From positions 110,094 through 174,093 of the forward strand of contig NHNK02000007.1 of NCBI GenBank assembly GCA_002173415.2: a DNA stretch of 64,000 bases, written 5' to 3'. This stretch comes from Marinomonas agarivorans (lineage in GTDB: Bacteria; Pseudomonadota; Gammaproteobacteria; Pseudomonadales; Marinomonadaceae). The translations under genes and the position numbers were made by a program. Position 1 is the stretch's first letter. Every line of letters begins with the position of its first letter. Shown here one piece after another: positions 1-8,748 of this stretch. The notes under the pieces were generated by a model. The model was given only the letters and a program-made list of their open reading frames with translations, had not been told where the DNA came from and did not search any database.

Positions 1-1
1 T

Positions 2-910
2 GTTACTGATGACTGGGAATTCCGTGTTGGTATCAGTAAGGTTTTTTGGGGTGTCACTGAGTTCAATCACCTAATCGATATTATCAACCAAAGTGATACG
101 GTTGACTCATTCGATGGCGAAGAAAAACTAGGGCAACCCATGATTGTAGCTTCCAAGGTAACCGATATGGGTATTTTTGATGCCTATGTTTTACCTGGGT
201 TTAGAGAGCGTACTTTCGCTGGTGAAGATGGACGTTTTCGTTCTGGCTTTGTGGTAAATACTGACAACGCCACTTACGAAGATGAAGACGAAGAACAACA
301 TATTGACTTCGCTTTACGCTGGAGTCACTCTGTTGATGTGTTTGACTTTGGTCTTTATGGATTTCAAGGCACAGATCGTGCGCCTATTCTCCGTAGTGCC
401 ACAAAAAATGGCACGACCGTTCTACAACCTCACTATCAGCAAATCACGCAATTTGGTCTTGATGCTCAAGCCACAATTGATAGTTGGTTGCTAAAACTGG
501 AAGCCATTGCCACTTCAAGTGACGATCAAGAAGACTACACCGCCTCACAAGCTGGGTTTGAATATACCTTTTATGGTATTGCCGACTCACTAGTCGACTT
601 TGGTTTATTACTGGAATATGGCTGGGATGAGCGCGGTGAAGAGGCATCATCAATCGCCCAAAATGACGTTTATCTGGGTGGCCGTTTTACCTTAAACGAC
701 ACCAGTGATACCGCCATTTTATTTGGTATGAGTTACGACAACGACCATCACAGCAAAACGGCTTTGCTAGAAGCCAGCCAACGTCTTAACGACTACTGGA
801 GTGCGGCTCTAGATGCTTCAATTATTATCGCCGAAGACTCACAAGATAGCTTCTTAACCAGTTTGGATAAGGATGATCGTATTAGCCTAACGCTAGAACG
901 TTTCTTTTAA
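2..910 (+). CDS. Outer-membrane beta-barrel protein, 5' end outside the window
   Basis: The frame is open from base 2 through the stop at 908-910, so the gene starts before the window; 302 codons are visible. The protein alternates hydrophilic and hydrophobic residues as in beta strands, and ends in Leu-Glu-Arg-Phe-Phe. A terminal aromatic residue is the usual signal for outer-membrane barrel assembly. A run near the visible start (FWGVTEFNHLIDIINQ) followed by KLGQP and LPGFRERTF looks like a conserved motif of a barrel family I cannot name with certainty. Role as an outer-membrane channel or surface protein is inferred. A strong terminator follows at 1002. Confidence 0.6.
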   Translation, partial: VTDDWEFRVGISKVFWGVTEFNHLIDIINQSDTVDSFDGEEKLGQPMIVASKVTDMGIFDAYVLPGFRERTFAGEDGRFRSGFVVNTDNATYEDEDEEQHIDFALRWSHSVDVFDFGLYGFQGTDRAPILRSATKNGTTVLQPHYQQITQFGLDAQATIDSWLLKLEAIATSSDDQEDYTASQAGFEYTFYGIADSLVDFGLLLEYGWDERGEEASSIAQNDVYLGGRFTLNDTSDTAILFGMSYDNDHHSKTALLEASQRLNDYWSAALDASIIIAEDSQDSFLTSLDKDDRISLTLERFF

Positions 911-1001
911 CGAACCTTTTTAAGAAGTGTGGCTTTTATACAAGGTTTCTTAAAAACGACCTAATCTTCCTTGGAAGAACCTAATTGCCACTTTAGTGTT
1001 G

Positions 1002-1034
1002 AAAACCACAACTGAATTGTTGTGGTTTTTTTTA
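1002..1034 (+). terminator. Rho-independent terminator after the barrel gene
   Basis: Perfect 11-bp stem AAAACCACAAC / GTTGTGGTTTT with a 6-nt loop (TGAATT), followed by a T-rich tract. A second, looser inverted repeat, TTTTTAAGAA (917-926) with TTCTTAAAAA (947-956), lies just after the stop codon. Confidence 0.85.
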
Positions 1035-1219
1035 TATTTTCTTCAATGACTTGGCATAAAAAGCCAGTATTTCCGCGGCCTGCCATCATCTTAAACTAAA
1101 TAATTACAAAACATTGCAATAGTGTATATGACTGTTACTAGAGTGCTACCTATATTAGAGGAGCGTATTACGAATACGTGAATACATATATAAAACAGAT
1201 ACATAAGGAACATAGAGCA

Positions 1220-1654
1220 ATGAAAAAAGTTAAATTATTTGCTATCGCAGCAGTCGCTTCTCTTCCAATGCTAGCACAAGCTAACCCTGGTTGTGGTTTT
1301 GGTTCTAGCTTGTTTGAAGGCGAAGAAGGTACGCTGTACCACGTTATCGCTGCAACAACAAACGGTACATCTGGTAACCAAACATTTGGTATGACATCAG
1401 GTACTTTAGGTTGCGACACTTCTAAGCCTATCGTTGCTGCTGCTCTATTCGTTAATGACAATATGGACGAAGTAGCAGAAAACATCGCCAATGGCGAAGG
1501 TGAAGCTTTACTAACACTAGCTACTTTACTAGAAGTTGAAGCAACTGATGAGTTTGCTGTACTTGCTCAACAAAACTTCGACCAAATCTTCACTTCTGAA
1601 GACGTTACTGCTGAAGAAGTCATTGTTAACCTAAACCAAGTTGTACAAGGTTAA
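1220..1654 (+). CDS. DUF3015 family periplasmic protein
   Basis: 144 residues. The start at 1220 is chosen because it has an AAGGAA ribosome site at 1205-1210 and gives a clean signal peptide (MKKVKLFAIAAVASLPMLAQA, cleaved near residue 21); the longer open frame from 1178 adds 14 unlikely residues. The mature protein begins NPGCGFGSSLF and contains AATTNGTSGNQTFG with a later GC pair, typical of the DUF3015 family. The function of the family is unknown; export to the periplasm is inferred from the leader. It sits just upstream of a DUF4105 gene on the same strand. Confidence 0.85.
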   Translation: MKKVKLFAIAAVASLPMLAQANPGCGFGSSLFEGEEGTLYHVIAATTNGTSGNQTFGMTSGTLGCDTSKPIVAAALFVNDNMDEVAENIANGEGEALLTLATLLEVEATDEFAVLAQQNFDQIFTSEDVTAEEVIVNLNQVVQG

Positions 1655-1666
1655 TAATTGCGTCAG

Positions 1667-1696
1667 TAAGAAATCTGCTTGCTAGCAGATTTCTTA
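1667..1696 (+). terminator. Strong hairpin between the DUF3015 and DUF4105 genes
   Basis: 13-bp perfect stem (1667-1679 with 1684-1696, core AGAAATCTGCT / AGCAGATTTCT) and a 4-nt loop. There is no T-run immediately after it, so it may act as a partial terminator or as an mRNA-stabilising 3' end that lets the short upstream gene be expressed more than the downstream one. Confidence 0.6.
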
Positions 1697-1733
1697 CTAT
1701 GCTTTCCCACTCCTCTAATCATTTTTATTTTTT

Positions 1734-3617
1734 ATGCCTGTCATTCGCTTAATTGTTGTCTTTGCGATCATGATGATCGCCCATTATTCTCATGCACAGA
1801 CAAATACGACAACCCTTTTTTCGACCTACCCAGCCTTACAAGAGCTACAATATCATCCCCGTTGGTTGAAACTTGTTCACTATAAAGGTACTGGTAAGCA
1901 ACAGGAAAGCCTTGTCGATGATGAACAGTTTTTCTTGGCACCAACAGGTAAAACATCAGCGCAAGATGAATTACTAGCAACATTGTCTTTTGCCTTGCAA
2001 CAAACAGAACAAGGCCAACGAAGTCGTTGTCGATTTCCTGCTCGCATTAAATTTCTCGAACAAAACTTAAATATTTCTCTGAAAAAAAGTAGCGATGTGT
2101 GTCCAGAGTTTGAGACTTGGCGGGCAGATAATAACGTTGACACAGCTTGGCTCATTTTTCCATCCGCTTATCTGAACAGCCCATCGTCGATGTTTGGCCA
2201 TACATTATTAAGATTGGATAAAGAATCGAAATCCAACAATAGAGGCACAGCATTAACGGCAAATGCAGTGAATTATGCCGCCAATGTTGATGAGCAAGAA
2301 AATGGTTTTTTATACGCCTTTAAAGGGTTATTTGGTGGTTACCTCGGCTATTTTTCAATGATGCCGTATTACAAGAAAGTGAAAGAATACAGCCGCATCG
2401 AAAACCGCGATATCTGGGAATACAAACTCAACCTGAACGCCGAGGAAATGGAGTGGCTACTGCTTCACCTCTGGGAACTGGATCAAATTCGTTTTGACTA
2501 TTATTTCACTACTCAAAACTGTTCATATCAGCTATTGGCGTTACTGGATGTGGTACGACCAGACGGCAACCTAACCAATCACTTTGAGCTGATTGCCATT
2601 CCCATTGATACAATTCGAGAGTTGAAGCAACACAATTGGATCGAACGGGCTGTTTTTCGCCCATCAAAAGCAACAGAGTTTTACGACTCTGTGAACGCTC
2701 TCCCCCATGAGCAACAAGATCATGTTGCCTCGGTTAAATCGAAAAGTATTGCGGACTTTATCACGTCAATAGATCACTATGACTTGCAGACACAAATCGA
2801 TATTACCAACGCTTCTTACAAACTACTGAGATTGGATAAAGGCACAAAAAAAGCCCGACGCAAAGCGTTAACATTACTGAGATACCGCAGTCGTTTAGGA
2901 AAAGGTCAAACAGATATTACGCTCCCTGTAGGCAGAATAAAGCCAGAAGATGGTCACGAAGGATCACGTTTTACCGTTGGAACCATTGCCAATGAAGAGA
3001 CAGCAGGAGCGCTTCTGGATTACAAGATTACTTATCATGGCTTAGACGATCCGGTCAGTGGTTATGCTGAAGGCGCCCATATTAATTTTCTGCATGCTCA
3101 AGCCACTGTGTTTGATGACACAGTAAAGCTGCAACGCTTTGACGTATTAGACATTCGGTCTCTAGCAGCTTCCGATCAGTTTATTGACCGTCTAGCATGG
3201 CAAGTCAAAACCGGCTGGGAAAGGAAAGTGTTTAATCAGCAAGAACAGGTTTTAGTTGCACAATTACAAGCACAATTTGGCAAAGTCTACAAACTCGGTA
3301 AATTTAATTGGTATGCCTTACTGGGTGGCCATGTAGAACATTCGGATCGCTATACGAACCCTTATCAAGCCGGCCCAAATGTCAGCACAGGGTTATTCCA
3401 CCAAGGCAATCATTATGTAACAGAAGTGGCCTTCAAAGCCTTTTACTACCCTGATGAAGACAGTACTCGCCAGCACTGGTATTGGAATAACACATGGAGT
3501 TACGCCCGTAATGCCAGTTTCGGTATTGAGCTCAATAGCACAAACTATTCGGATACAAGTAATCAAAAAAATGAGGCATATAACTCGCTAACCCTAAAGA
3601 CGGCTTTCTTCTTTTAG
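1734..3617 (+). CDS. DUF4105 (Lnb N-terminal periplasmic domain) protein
   Basis: 627 residues with a signal peptide (MPVIRLIVVFAIMMIAHYSHA). The region near residues 140-185 carries SSMFGHTLLRLDK followed by NAVNYAAN, the conserved core of the DUF4105 / Lnb N-terminal periplasmic domain. The C-terminal half has alternating aromatic and polar residues and ends AFFF, which suggests a barrel-like or outer-membrane-associated part. The ribosome site is weak. It lies 79 bp after the DUF3015 gene with a large hairpin between them. The biochemical role is not known; an envelope function is inferred from the leader and the partner gene. Confidence 0.8.
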   Translation: MPVIRLIVVFAIMMIAHYSHAQTNTTTLFSTYPALQELQYHPRWLKLVHYKGTGKQQESLVDDEQFFLAPTGKTSAQDELLATLSFALQQTEQGQRSRCRFPARIKFLEQNLNISLKKSSDVCPEFETWRADNNVDTAWLIFPSAYLNSPSSMFGHTLLRLDKESKSNNRGTALTANAVNYAANVDEQENGFLYAFKGLFGGYLGYFSMMPYYKKVKEYSRIENRDIWEYKLNLNAEEMEWLLLHLWELDQIRFDYYFTTQNCSYQLLALLDVVRPDGNLTNHFELIAIPIDTIRELKQHNWIERAVFRPSKATEFYDSVNALPHEQQDHVASVKSKSIADFITSIDHYDLQTQIDITNASYKLLRLDKGTKKARRKALTLLRYRSRLGKGQTDITLPVGRIKPEDGHEGSRFTVGTIANEETAGALLDYKITYHGLDDPVSGYAEGAHINFLHAQATVFDDTVKLQRFDVLDIRSLAASDQFIDRLAWQVKTGWERKVFNQQEQVLVAQLQAQFGKVYKLGKFNWYALLGGHVEHSDRYTNPYQAGPNVSTGLFHQGNHYVTEVAFKAFYYPDEDSTRQHWYWNNTWSYARNASFGIELNSTNYSDTSNQKNEAYNSLTLKTAFFF

Positions 3618-3769
3618 TTACGACTTTTTGAAAGTATTCAAAATACAAACGTCTTTGATAAGCAGTTCTAATGAGCCAGTAAAAATAAACTGCTGGAACA
3701 AGGCTTCCTTCGCATGATAGGTTAGTATGTAGTGGTCTACGCTAGCATTCAATCGAGGAAGTCTCTCTT

Positions 3770-4453
3770 ATGTCTTACGTCATTCCCACACCGTTCCCTA
3801 CGGTTGTTCCCATTATTGATTCCAACGATACCTTCCCTGTCAGACGAGTATATTGCATTGGCCGTAACTACGCAGATCATGCCATTGAAATGGGCCATGA
3901 TCCTGAGAAAGAACCCCCTTTCTTTTTTCAAAAGAACCCTGACAATATCAACCCCACTGGCAACTTTCCCTACCCATCACAAAGTCAAGATGTCCACTAC
4001 GAAGTCGAGTTAGTGGTCGCACTTAAAAGTGGTGGTGTGGATATTAGCCCAGACAAAGCAATGGAACATATTTATGGCTACGCCATTGGTCTAGATATGA
4101 CGCGTCGCGATTTGCAAGCACACATGAAAAAAATGGGGCGTCCTTGGGAAATAGGCAAAGCGTTTGAACAATCCGCGCCTATCGGCCCGCTTCATCCAGT
4201 AGAAACCGTCGGCAACTTATCAAGCGGGTCAATTGCTTTGACAGTAAACGGAGAGCCAAAACAACAAGGCGATTTGAACCAAATGATCTGGAAAATCCCA
4301 GAAATGATTGCTTACCTCTCTCAATATTATGAATTGGCCGCAGGCGATTTAATTATGACAGGCACACCCGCAGGGGTTGGCAGCATACACGTTGGCGACG
4401 TCATGTTTGCGACAATTGAAGGGCTCGGCACTCTTGAAGTACAGGTTATCTAA
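3770..4453 (+). CDS. Fumarylacetoacetate hydrolase (FAH) family protein
   Basis: 227 residues, start set by a CGAGGAAG ribosome site at 3755-3762. The N-terminal CIGRNYADHAIEMG, then FFFQKNP, the metal-ligand stretch YEVELVVAL and GLDMTRRD, and the C-terminal ELAAGDLIMTGTPAGVG are hallmarks of the FAH fold, which binds Mg2+ or Ca2+ through two Glu and one Asp. Family members cleave C-C bonds in beta-diketo acids (fumarylpyruvate, acylpyruvates) or decarboxylate oxaloacetate. The short single-domain form fits fumarylpyruvate/acylpyruvate hydrolases, but no aromatic-degradation genes surround it, so the substrate is open. Confidence 0.85.
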   Translation: MSYVIPTPFPTVVPIIDSNDTFPVRRVYCIGRNYADHAIEMGHDPEKEPPFFFQKNPDNINPTGNFPYPSQSQDVHYEVELVVALKSGGVDISPDKAMEHIYGYAIGLDMTRRDLQAHMKKMGRPWEIGKAFEQSAPIGPLHPVETVGNLSSGSIALTVNGEPKQQGDLNQMIWKIPEMIAYLSQYYELAAGDLIMTGTPAGVGSIHVGDVMFATIEGLGTLEVQVI

Positions 4454-4574
4454 CCCCAGAAAGTTAAACGTTATCTAAAGCTCTCTTGCTCTAATACTAA
4501 CATCCAACAATCAAACAAAGGTTGCAGCAAAGATAGCGATAAAAGTAGCACCAAAAATGACAACAGAGGCAACA

Positions 4575-5585
4575 ATGATAGATTTTAGAAGTGATACCGT
4601 AACTAGACCTACTCAACAAATGCGTCAAACTATGGCAGAAGCGCCCGTCGGTGACGACGTTTACGGCGATGACCCAACCGTTAACCAACTGCAAGCATTC
4701 GCCGCCGACACCCTAGGTTTTGAAGCCGCTTTATTTACCTCGTCAGGCACCCAAGCAAACTTACTGGCGATCCTTTCTCACTGTGAACGTGGTGATGAGT
4801 ACATTTGTGGCCAACAAGCTCATAATTACAAATACGAAGCAGGTGGTGCGGCAGTATTAGGGAGCGTACAACCTCAACCTCTCACCAATCAGGCCGATGG
4901 CACCATTGCACTTGCCGACATTAACGCCGCCATCAAGCAGGACGATTTCCACTTTGCTAAAACTCGATTAATTTCATTAGAAAATACCATCGGCGGCAAA
5001 GTGCTCCCACTTTCCTATCAAGCAGAAGTACGAAAATTAGCGAATGAACGCCAATTAGCCCTGCATCTTGATGGTGCCAGAGTGTTCCATGCGGCTACAA
5101 AACAAGCGGTTCCCGTACAAGAAATCACTCAGCATTATGATTCGGTTAGTATTTGTTTATCCAAAGGTTTAGGTGCCCCTGTAGGCTCATTGCTACTGGG
5201 TAGCAAGGAACTCATAAAAAAAGCCACTCGCCTGCGGAAAATGCTAGGTGGTGGTATGAGGCAAGCGGGCATACTCGCGGCAGCAGGCAAAATTGCGTTT
5301 GAGCAAATGCCCTTGCGACTCGAAGAAGATCACCAAAATGCCGCCTTATTGGCGCAAGCATTAAAAGCACTGCCGCAACTGGATGTGACCGAGCCACAAA
5401 CCAATATCGTCTACGCCAAATGCCTGCTCAATAAGCAAAACGATTTACGGGATTATTTATTGGAGCAAGGTATTCTTATCAGTGCTGGTGACCCTATTCG
5501 ATTTGTTACTCACCTTGATATTAAACAAGAAGACATCATCACATTAACGAATCATATCAAGAGCTTTTATCAAAAATATGAGTAA
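4575..5585 (+). CDS. ltaE: Low-specificity L-threonine aldolase
   Basis: 336 residues from the start at 4575, which has AGAGG at 4564-4568; an in-frame ATG at 4557 lacks a site. With this start the PLP-binding lysine in CLSKGLG is residue 197, the same number as in E. coli LtaE, which supports the choice. The enzyme cleaves L-threonine and L-allo-threonine to glycine and acetaldehyde in the cytoplasm. N-terminal [13 protein letters not shown] and [13 protein letters not shown] match the family closely. Terminators follow at 5618 and 5687, so it is probably monocistronic. Confidence 0.95.
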   Translation: MIDFRSDTVTRPTQQMRQTMAEAPVGDDVYGDDPTVNQLQAFAADTLGFEAALFTSSGTQANLLAILSHCERGDEYICGQQAHNYKYEAGGAAVLGSVQPQPLTNQADGTIALADINAAIKQDDFHFAKTRLISLENTIGGKVLPLSYQAEVRKLANERQLALHLDGARVFHAATKQAVPVQEITQHYDSVSICLSKGLGAPVGSLLLGSKELIKKATRLRKMLGGGMRQAGILAAAGKIAFEQMPLRLEEDHQNAALLAQALKALPQLDVTEPQTNIVYAKCLLNKQNDLRDYLLEQGILISAGDPIRFVTHLDIKQEDIITLTNHIKSFYQKYE

Positions 5586-5617
5586 GTTGATACTCAAAAA
5601 CCAGTCTCAAACAAATA

Positions 5618-5639
5618 GAGGCGATCGCAATATCGCCTC
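5618..5639 (+). terminator. Hairpin after ltaE
   Basis: GAGGCGAT / ATCGCCTC stem with a 6-nt loop, 30 bp after the ltaE stop codon; only a weak T-rich stretch follows. Confidence 0.5.
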
Positions 5640-5686
5640 ACAGTAAACATTTTTCAAATCAATACCCTACAAATCGAAACAAATTT

Positions 5687-5713
5687 AAACCGCTTTATGT
5701 AAGCGGTTTTATT
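5687..5713 (+). terminator. Rho-independent terminator after ltaE
   Basis: AAACCGCTT / AAGCGGTTT stem (9 bp) with a TATGT loop, followed by TTATT. Together with the hairpin at 5618 it closes the ltaE unit. The rest of the 366-bp gap before the next gene shows no clear feature. Confidence 0.7.
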
Positions 5714-5952
5714 GCATGTTTTTGTCTCATCAACTAAACCTCCTTATCTAACATGAGGTATTAGGTTGTCGGTTTTAGCAATTCATGAGAACAGTATATC
5801 GTTGCCACGATACCCCCTCACTTTGCACTCAAAAAAACGCTCAGCCACCTCACCTAAACGGCGTTAAATAACGCTAAAAATGAAGCACAACACGATTGAT
5901 CATGGTCATGCTCGTGGCAGTTGGTAGAGCAAGCGGCCATAAGGGGAATAGC

Positions 5953-7620
5953 ATGAACACATTAACAGCAATAAAAACAAGTAAGGCTGACATTAAAATA
6001 AGCAATACAAAAATAAAAGGAGCACTGTTACTTACCCTGTGCATTGCAGCACCAGCATGGAGCCACGGCCTAATCGAAAACCCGGCCTCCCGTAACCAAT
6101 TCTGCGGTGTAATTACCAAACCAGATCAAGCCGCTAATGGCACAGGGCAATACTTGGTTTGTAATGATGCCTTTGTAAATGACCAAGAAGGCGGTTACAG
6201 CTTTATGAGTGTCTTAACCCATGCTCAAGGACGTAAACAAGTCACACCACTACCCGATAATGTTTGTGGTTTTGATTCTGAAGTTTGGGATGGTGGTGCA
6301 ACGCCATGGGACAGCGCCATCGATTGGCCCACCAACACCATGCAATCCGGTCGTAATGAAATTACATGGAACATCAGTTGGGGGCCGCACTTTGATGACA
6401 CCGAAGAGTTTGTCTACTGGATTACCAAAGAAGAGTTTGTCTTTGACCCTGATACGCCATTAGCATGGTCAGATTTTGAAGCCACACCTTTTTGCGATCT
6501 TACCTATGACGACAGCCAACCCAACGCCAACCCAGATGTAATGGCAGACAAACCCGCCAACAAATTCTATACCTACTGCACCATTCCAGAACGAACTGGC
6601 CGCCATGTTATCTATGGCGAATGGGGACGTAACTTTTTTACCTACGAGCGATTCCATGGCTGTATCGATGCCGTATTTACCGATGATAATGCCGACTTAA
6701 TTGATGCGAAAATTGTGGCAACACCAGATAACACAACCCTAATTGGCGCTGGTGCCATCACTCTGGACGCAACATCGTCACTAGGAGACAACCTGACTTA
6801 TGAATGGAGCCTAAATGCCAGTGATGACAGCGTATACGCCCTAAGCTCAACCACTGACCCTATTGTGCAACTTGCGTATGCCAACCCATTAAATGCGGAT
6901 GAAGTGACTGTTTTGCTGTCCGTAACCAATAACAATGGAACGGATGTAGCAACCTACCAGTTTGAACATCTACCCACAGCAAACAGCACATGGAAACTTG
7001 CCGGCCCACTAACTCCCAGTGCTCTAACCCTTGCGGAGAACGATGCCGTCAGCCTTAGGGTGGTAGACAGTGCAGGGCAAGACAATTATATCCCAGCACA
7101 GCCATTGCTTATCACCAATGCGAATAATGCCGCTAATGTCTGGCCCTACGAATTGGCGCAGGAAGTAAACAGTGACAGTAGCAACAACGTCGCCATTGGT
7201 ATTCTTAACCCAGATGGTGATATCGTGCCGGCACAAACCGCCACATCCAACAATATTTATACACGGGTCAGCGCTAATATTGCTGGTGTGTATTTGAATA
7301 TCACCAATAGCCAAACCAACCAGTGCGAGTTTATCGTTACCAACAGTTGGGAGACAGGTTATGTCGCCACCATTCGCATAAATAACCCGAGCGATACCGC
7401 CATTAACGGTTGGCAAGTCAATTGGCATTTGACGAACAGTCAAATAACAGATTGGTGGAACGCTAACCTCACAACCGGCACACAGAACTCCGCTTCGAAC
7501 CTCGTTTGGAATAGTAACATTGCACCAAACAGCTACGTAGAATTTGGTTTTAGTGCAAGTAAAGCCGATGGCGCGATCATTGAGACACCCGTCATTTTTG
7601 GTTCAGTATGTACACAGTGA
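5953..7620 (+). CDS. Secreted AA10 lytic polysaccharide monooxygenase with C-terminal CBM2
   Basis: 555 residues. The start at 5953 is set by AAGGGGA at 5941-5947. The signal peptide would be cleaved before His38 (PAWS|HGLIENPASR), giving the N-terminal histidine required for the copper histidine brace. The second brace histidine is His146 in SWGPHFDDTEEF, and the axial Phe is Phe234 in YERFHGCID. The AA10 catalytic domain spans about 38-245, followed by a PKD/Ig-like region (about 250-350), a second linker domain resembling the GbpA middle domain (about 355-450), and a CBM2 from about 455 with Cys458 and Cys553 placed to form the usual disulfide. It would oxidatively cleave chitin or cellulose outside the cell. 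Monocistronic, with a hairpin downstream. Confidence 0.93.
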   Translation: MNTLTAIKTSKADIKISNTKIKGALLLTLCIAAPAWSHGLIENPASRNQFCGVITKPDQAANGTGQYLVCNDAFVNDQEGGYSFMSVLTHAQGRKQVTPLPDNVCGFDSEVWDGGATPWDSAIDWPTNTMQSGRNEITWNISWGPHFDDTEEFVYWITKEEFVFDPDTPLAWSDFEATPFCDLTYDDSQPNANPDVMADKPANKFYTYCTIPERTGRHVIYGEWGRNFFTYERFHGCIDAVFTDDNADLIDAKIVATPDNTTLIGAGAITLDATSSLGDNLTYEWSLNASDDSVYALSSTTDPIVQLAYANPLNADEVTVLLSVTNNNGTDVATYQFEHLPTANSTWKLAGPLTPSALTLAENDAVSLRVVDSAGQDNYIPAQPLLITNANNAANVWPYELAQEVNSDSSNNVAIGILNPDGDIVPAQTATSNNIYTRVSANIAGVYLNITNSQTNQCEFIVTNSWETGYVATIRINNPSDTAINGWQVNWHLTNSQITDWWNANLTTGTQNSASNLVWNSNIAPNSYVEFGFSASKADGAIIETPVIFGSVCTQ

Positions 7621-7631
7621 CATGGGGCCAA

Positions 7632-7678
7632 GCCACGCCTTCTGCTTGTGTCGAAGGCGTGGCGCTTGCCTACTTTTT
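7632..7678. terminator. Likely bidirectional terminator between convergent genes
   Basis: GCCACGCCTTC (7632-7642) pairs perfectly with GAAGGCGTGGC (7653-7663); a TTTTT tract lies at 7674. It sits between the monooxygenase gene and the convergent collar gene. Confidence 0.65.
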
Positions 7679-7724
7679 AGCGCCGTTCATCTCTGCTGTG
7701 GCTCAATCCGTTAAGCATGCACAC

Positions 7725-8492
7725 CTAGTACTTGATATAAGCCATTAGCGCGATATTGCGGGGGCGGGTTTCTCCTTTGGAATCATATGGATTGCTGGTG
7801 TTACCATGTGTTGCATTAGTACTAGTTGAATCTGCTAATGCATAGTAACTGTAATAGTTAGAAGGGTAGCCATCTGACTTCGAAGCAATTACGGCATTTT
7901 CACTTACATAGCCTGCTGATGAGTCAGTAGAGCCTATTCCTAGCACTTTATGTCGGTGATCTCCCGTACTCTCAGATTGAACACTACCGAAAGCACGCTC
8001 ATTATCCACACCTCGACCATCATCCCAACCACGGATAAATTCACCGCGCAGGTCTGGTACATTAAAGGTGGTTGAGCCATCTCCTTCGCCATAAAGTGTG
8101 CCAATTTTGGCAAATAAGTCGGCATAGTCTAAACGTGAAACTTCCGCTCCATTGGCCTTAATAAAACCTGCTGGGGCGGCCTGTGTGGCAAACCAATGAA
8201 CAGACCCTGTCAGATCTAAATCACTTTTGAATAACACACTATCAGGCAAGCGTTCTAACGGTACTTTACCCGCATTTAAATTATTGGCGTCCCGATAAAA
8301 CTCCAACGCGTGCTGCAACTGGTCGCGTTTCTCATAACTCGGCTCTACACCAACAGAACGAATCAAATTAATTAACTCATCATACAGGGTATTCATATGC
8401 TCAGCCGAGGCGATACTTGGCATAACGCCAGTAATTGGGTCGCCATCGGTAAATTTGCCATTGTGTAAATCGTCACTATTTGGGTAATCCAT
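7725..8492 (-). CDS. Phage tail collar domain protein, copy 1
   Basis: 255 residues with an AAGGAG ribosome site just upstream. The central part (about 95-165), with GSVHWFATQAAPAGFIKANG, DYADLFAKIGTLYGEGDG and TTFNVPDLRGEFIRGWDDGR, is the tail-collar (microcystin-dependent-protein-like) domain found at the tips of phage tail fibres and in standalone bacterial genes. The C-terminal end RPRNIALMAYIKY is also typical. It is a paralogue of the gene at 8749-9513: the collar block is nearly identical, while the stretch after it differs. No other tail genes are nearby, so this is a standalone pair or a prophage relic rather than a full tail module. Confidence 0.88.
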   Translation of the reverse strand: MDYPNSDDLHNGKFTDGDPITGVMPSIASAEHMNTLYDELINLIRSVGVEPSYEKRDQLQHALEFYRDANNLNAGKVPLERLPDSVLFKSDLDLTGSVHWFATQAAPAGFIKANGAEVSRLDYADLFAKIGTLYGEGDGSTTFNVPDLRGEFIRGWDDGRGVDNERAFGSVQSESTGDHRHKVLGIGSTDSSAGYVSENAVIASKSDGYPSNYYSYYALADSTSTNATHGNTSNPYDSKGETRPRNIALMAYIKY

Positions 8493-8558
8493 CTTGTTCT
8501 CCTTTCTATGCTTTTGATTAACCTTGCCATACGTTAACCAACGAGCAATAAGAAAGGT

Positions 8559-8591
8559 AGACCGACCTATGTCGGTGCTAAATTGACAAAA
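8559..8591. repeat. 33-nt element upstream of collar gene copy 1
   Basis: Identical over 33 nt to 9604-9636. It contains the inverted repeat ACCGAC-ctat-GTCGGT. In each case it lies 65-90 bp upstream of a collar gene start, so it may be a promoter-associated site or the 5' border of the duplicated unit. Confidence 0.8.
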
Positions 8592-8649
8592 TGTGTTTTT
8601 TTACTGTTGAGATTGAACAAAAACAGACAGCCAATAGCCCAGTTTCGTA

Positions 8650-8739
8650 TTAAACAATGCCGACAAATTCCCCTGTTTCCGTATCGAATGAATAGGCTTT
8701 TTTCTGGCCGAATTCGTTAATTGTGTCTGTGTTTGACAT
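8650..8739 (-). pseudogene. 29-codon remnant of a tail-fibre-associated gene
   Basis: An ATG at 8739 lies 9 bp after the stop codon of collar copy 2, with AGGAGAG just before it. It encodes 29 residues including AYSFDTETGEFVG and ends at TAA (8652-8650). This motif resembles the N-terminus of small phage tail-fibre assembly proteins, which normally continue much further. Nothing recognisable continues after the stop in this frame. I read it as a truncated remnant, although a genuine tiny gene is possible. Confidence 0.5.
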
Positions 8740-8748
8740 AACACTCTC

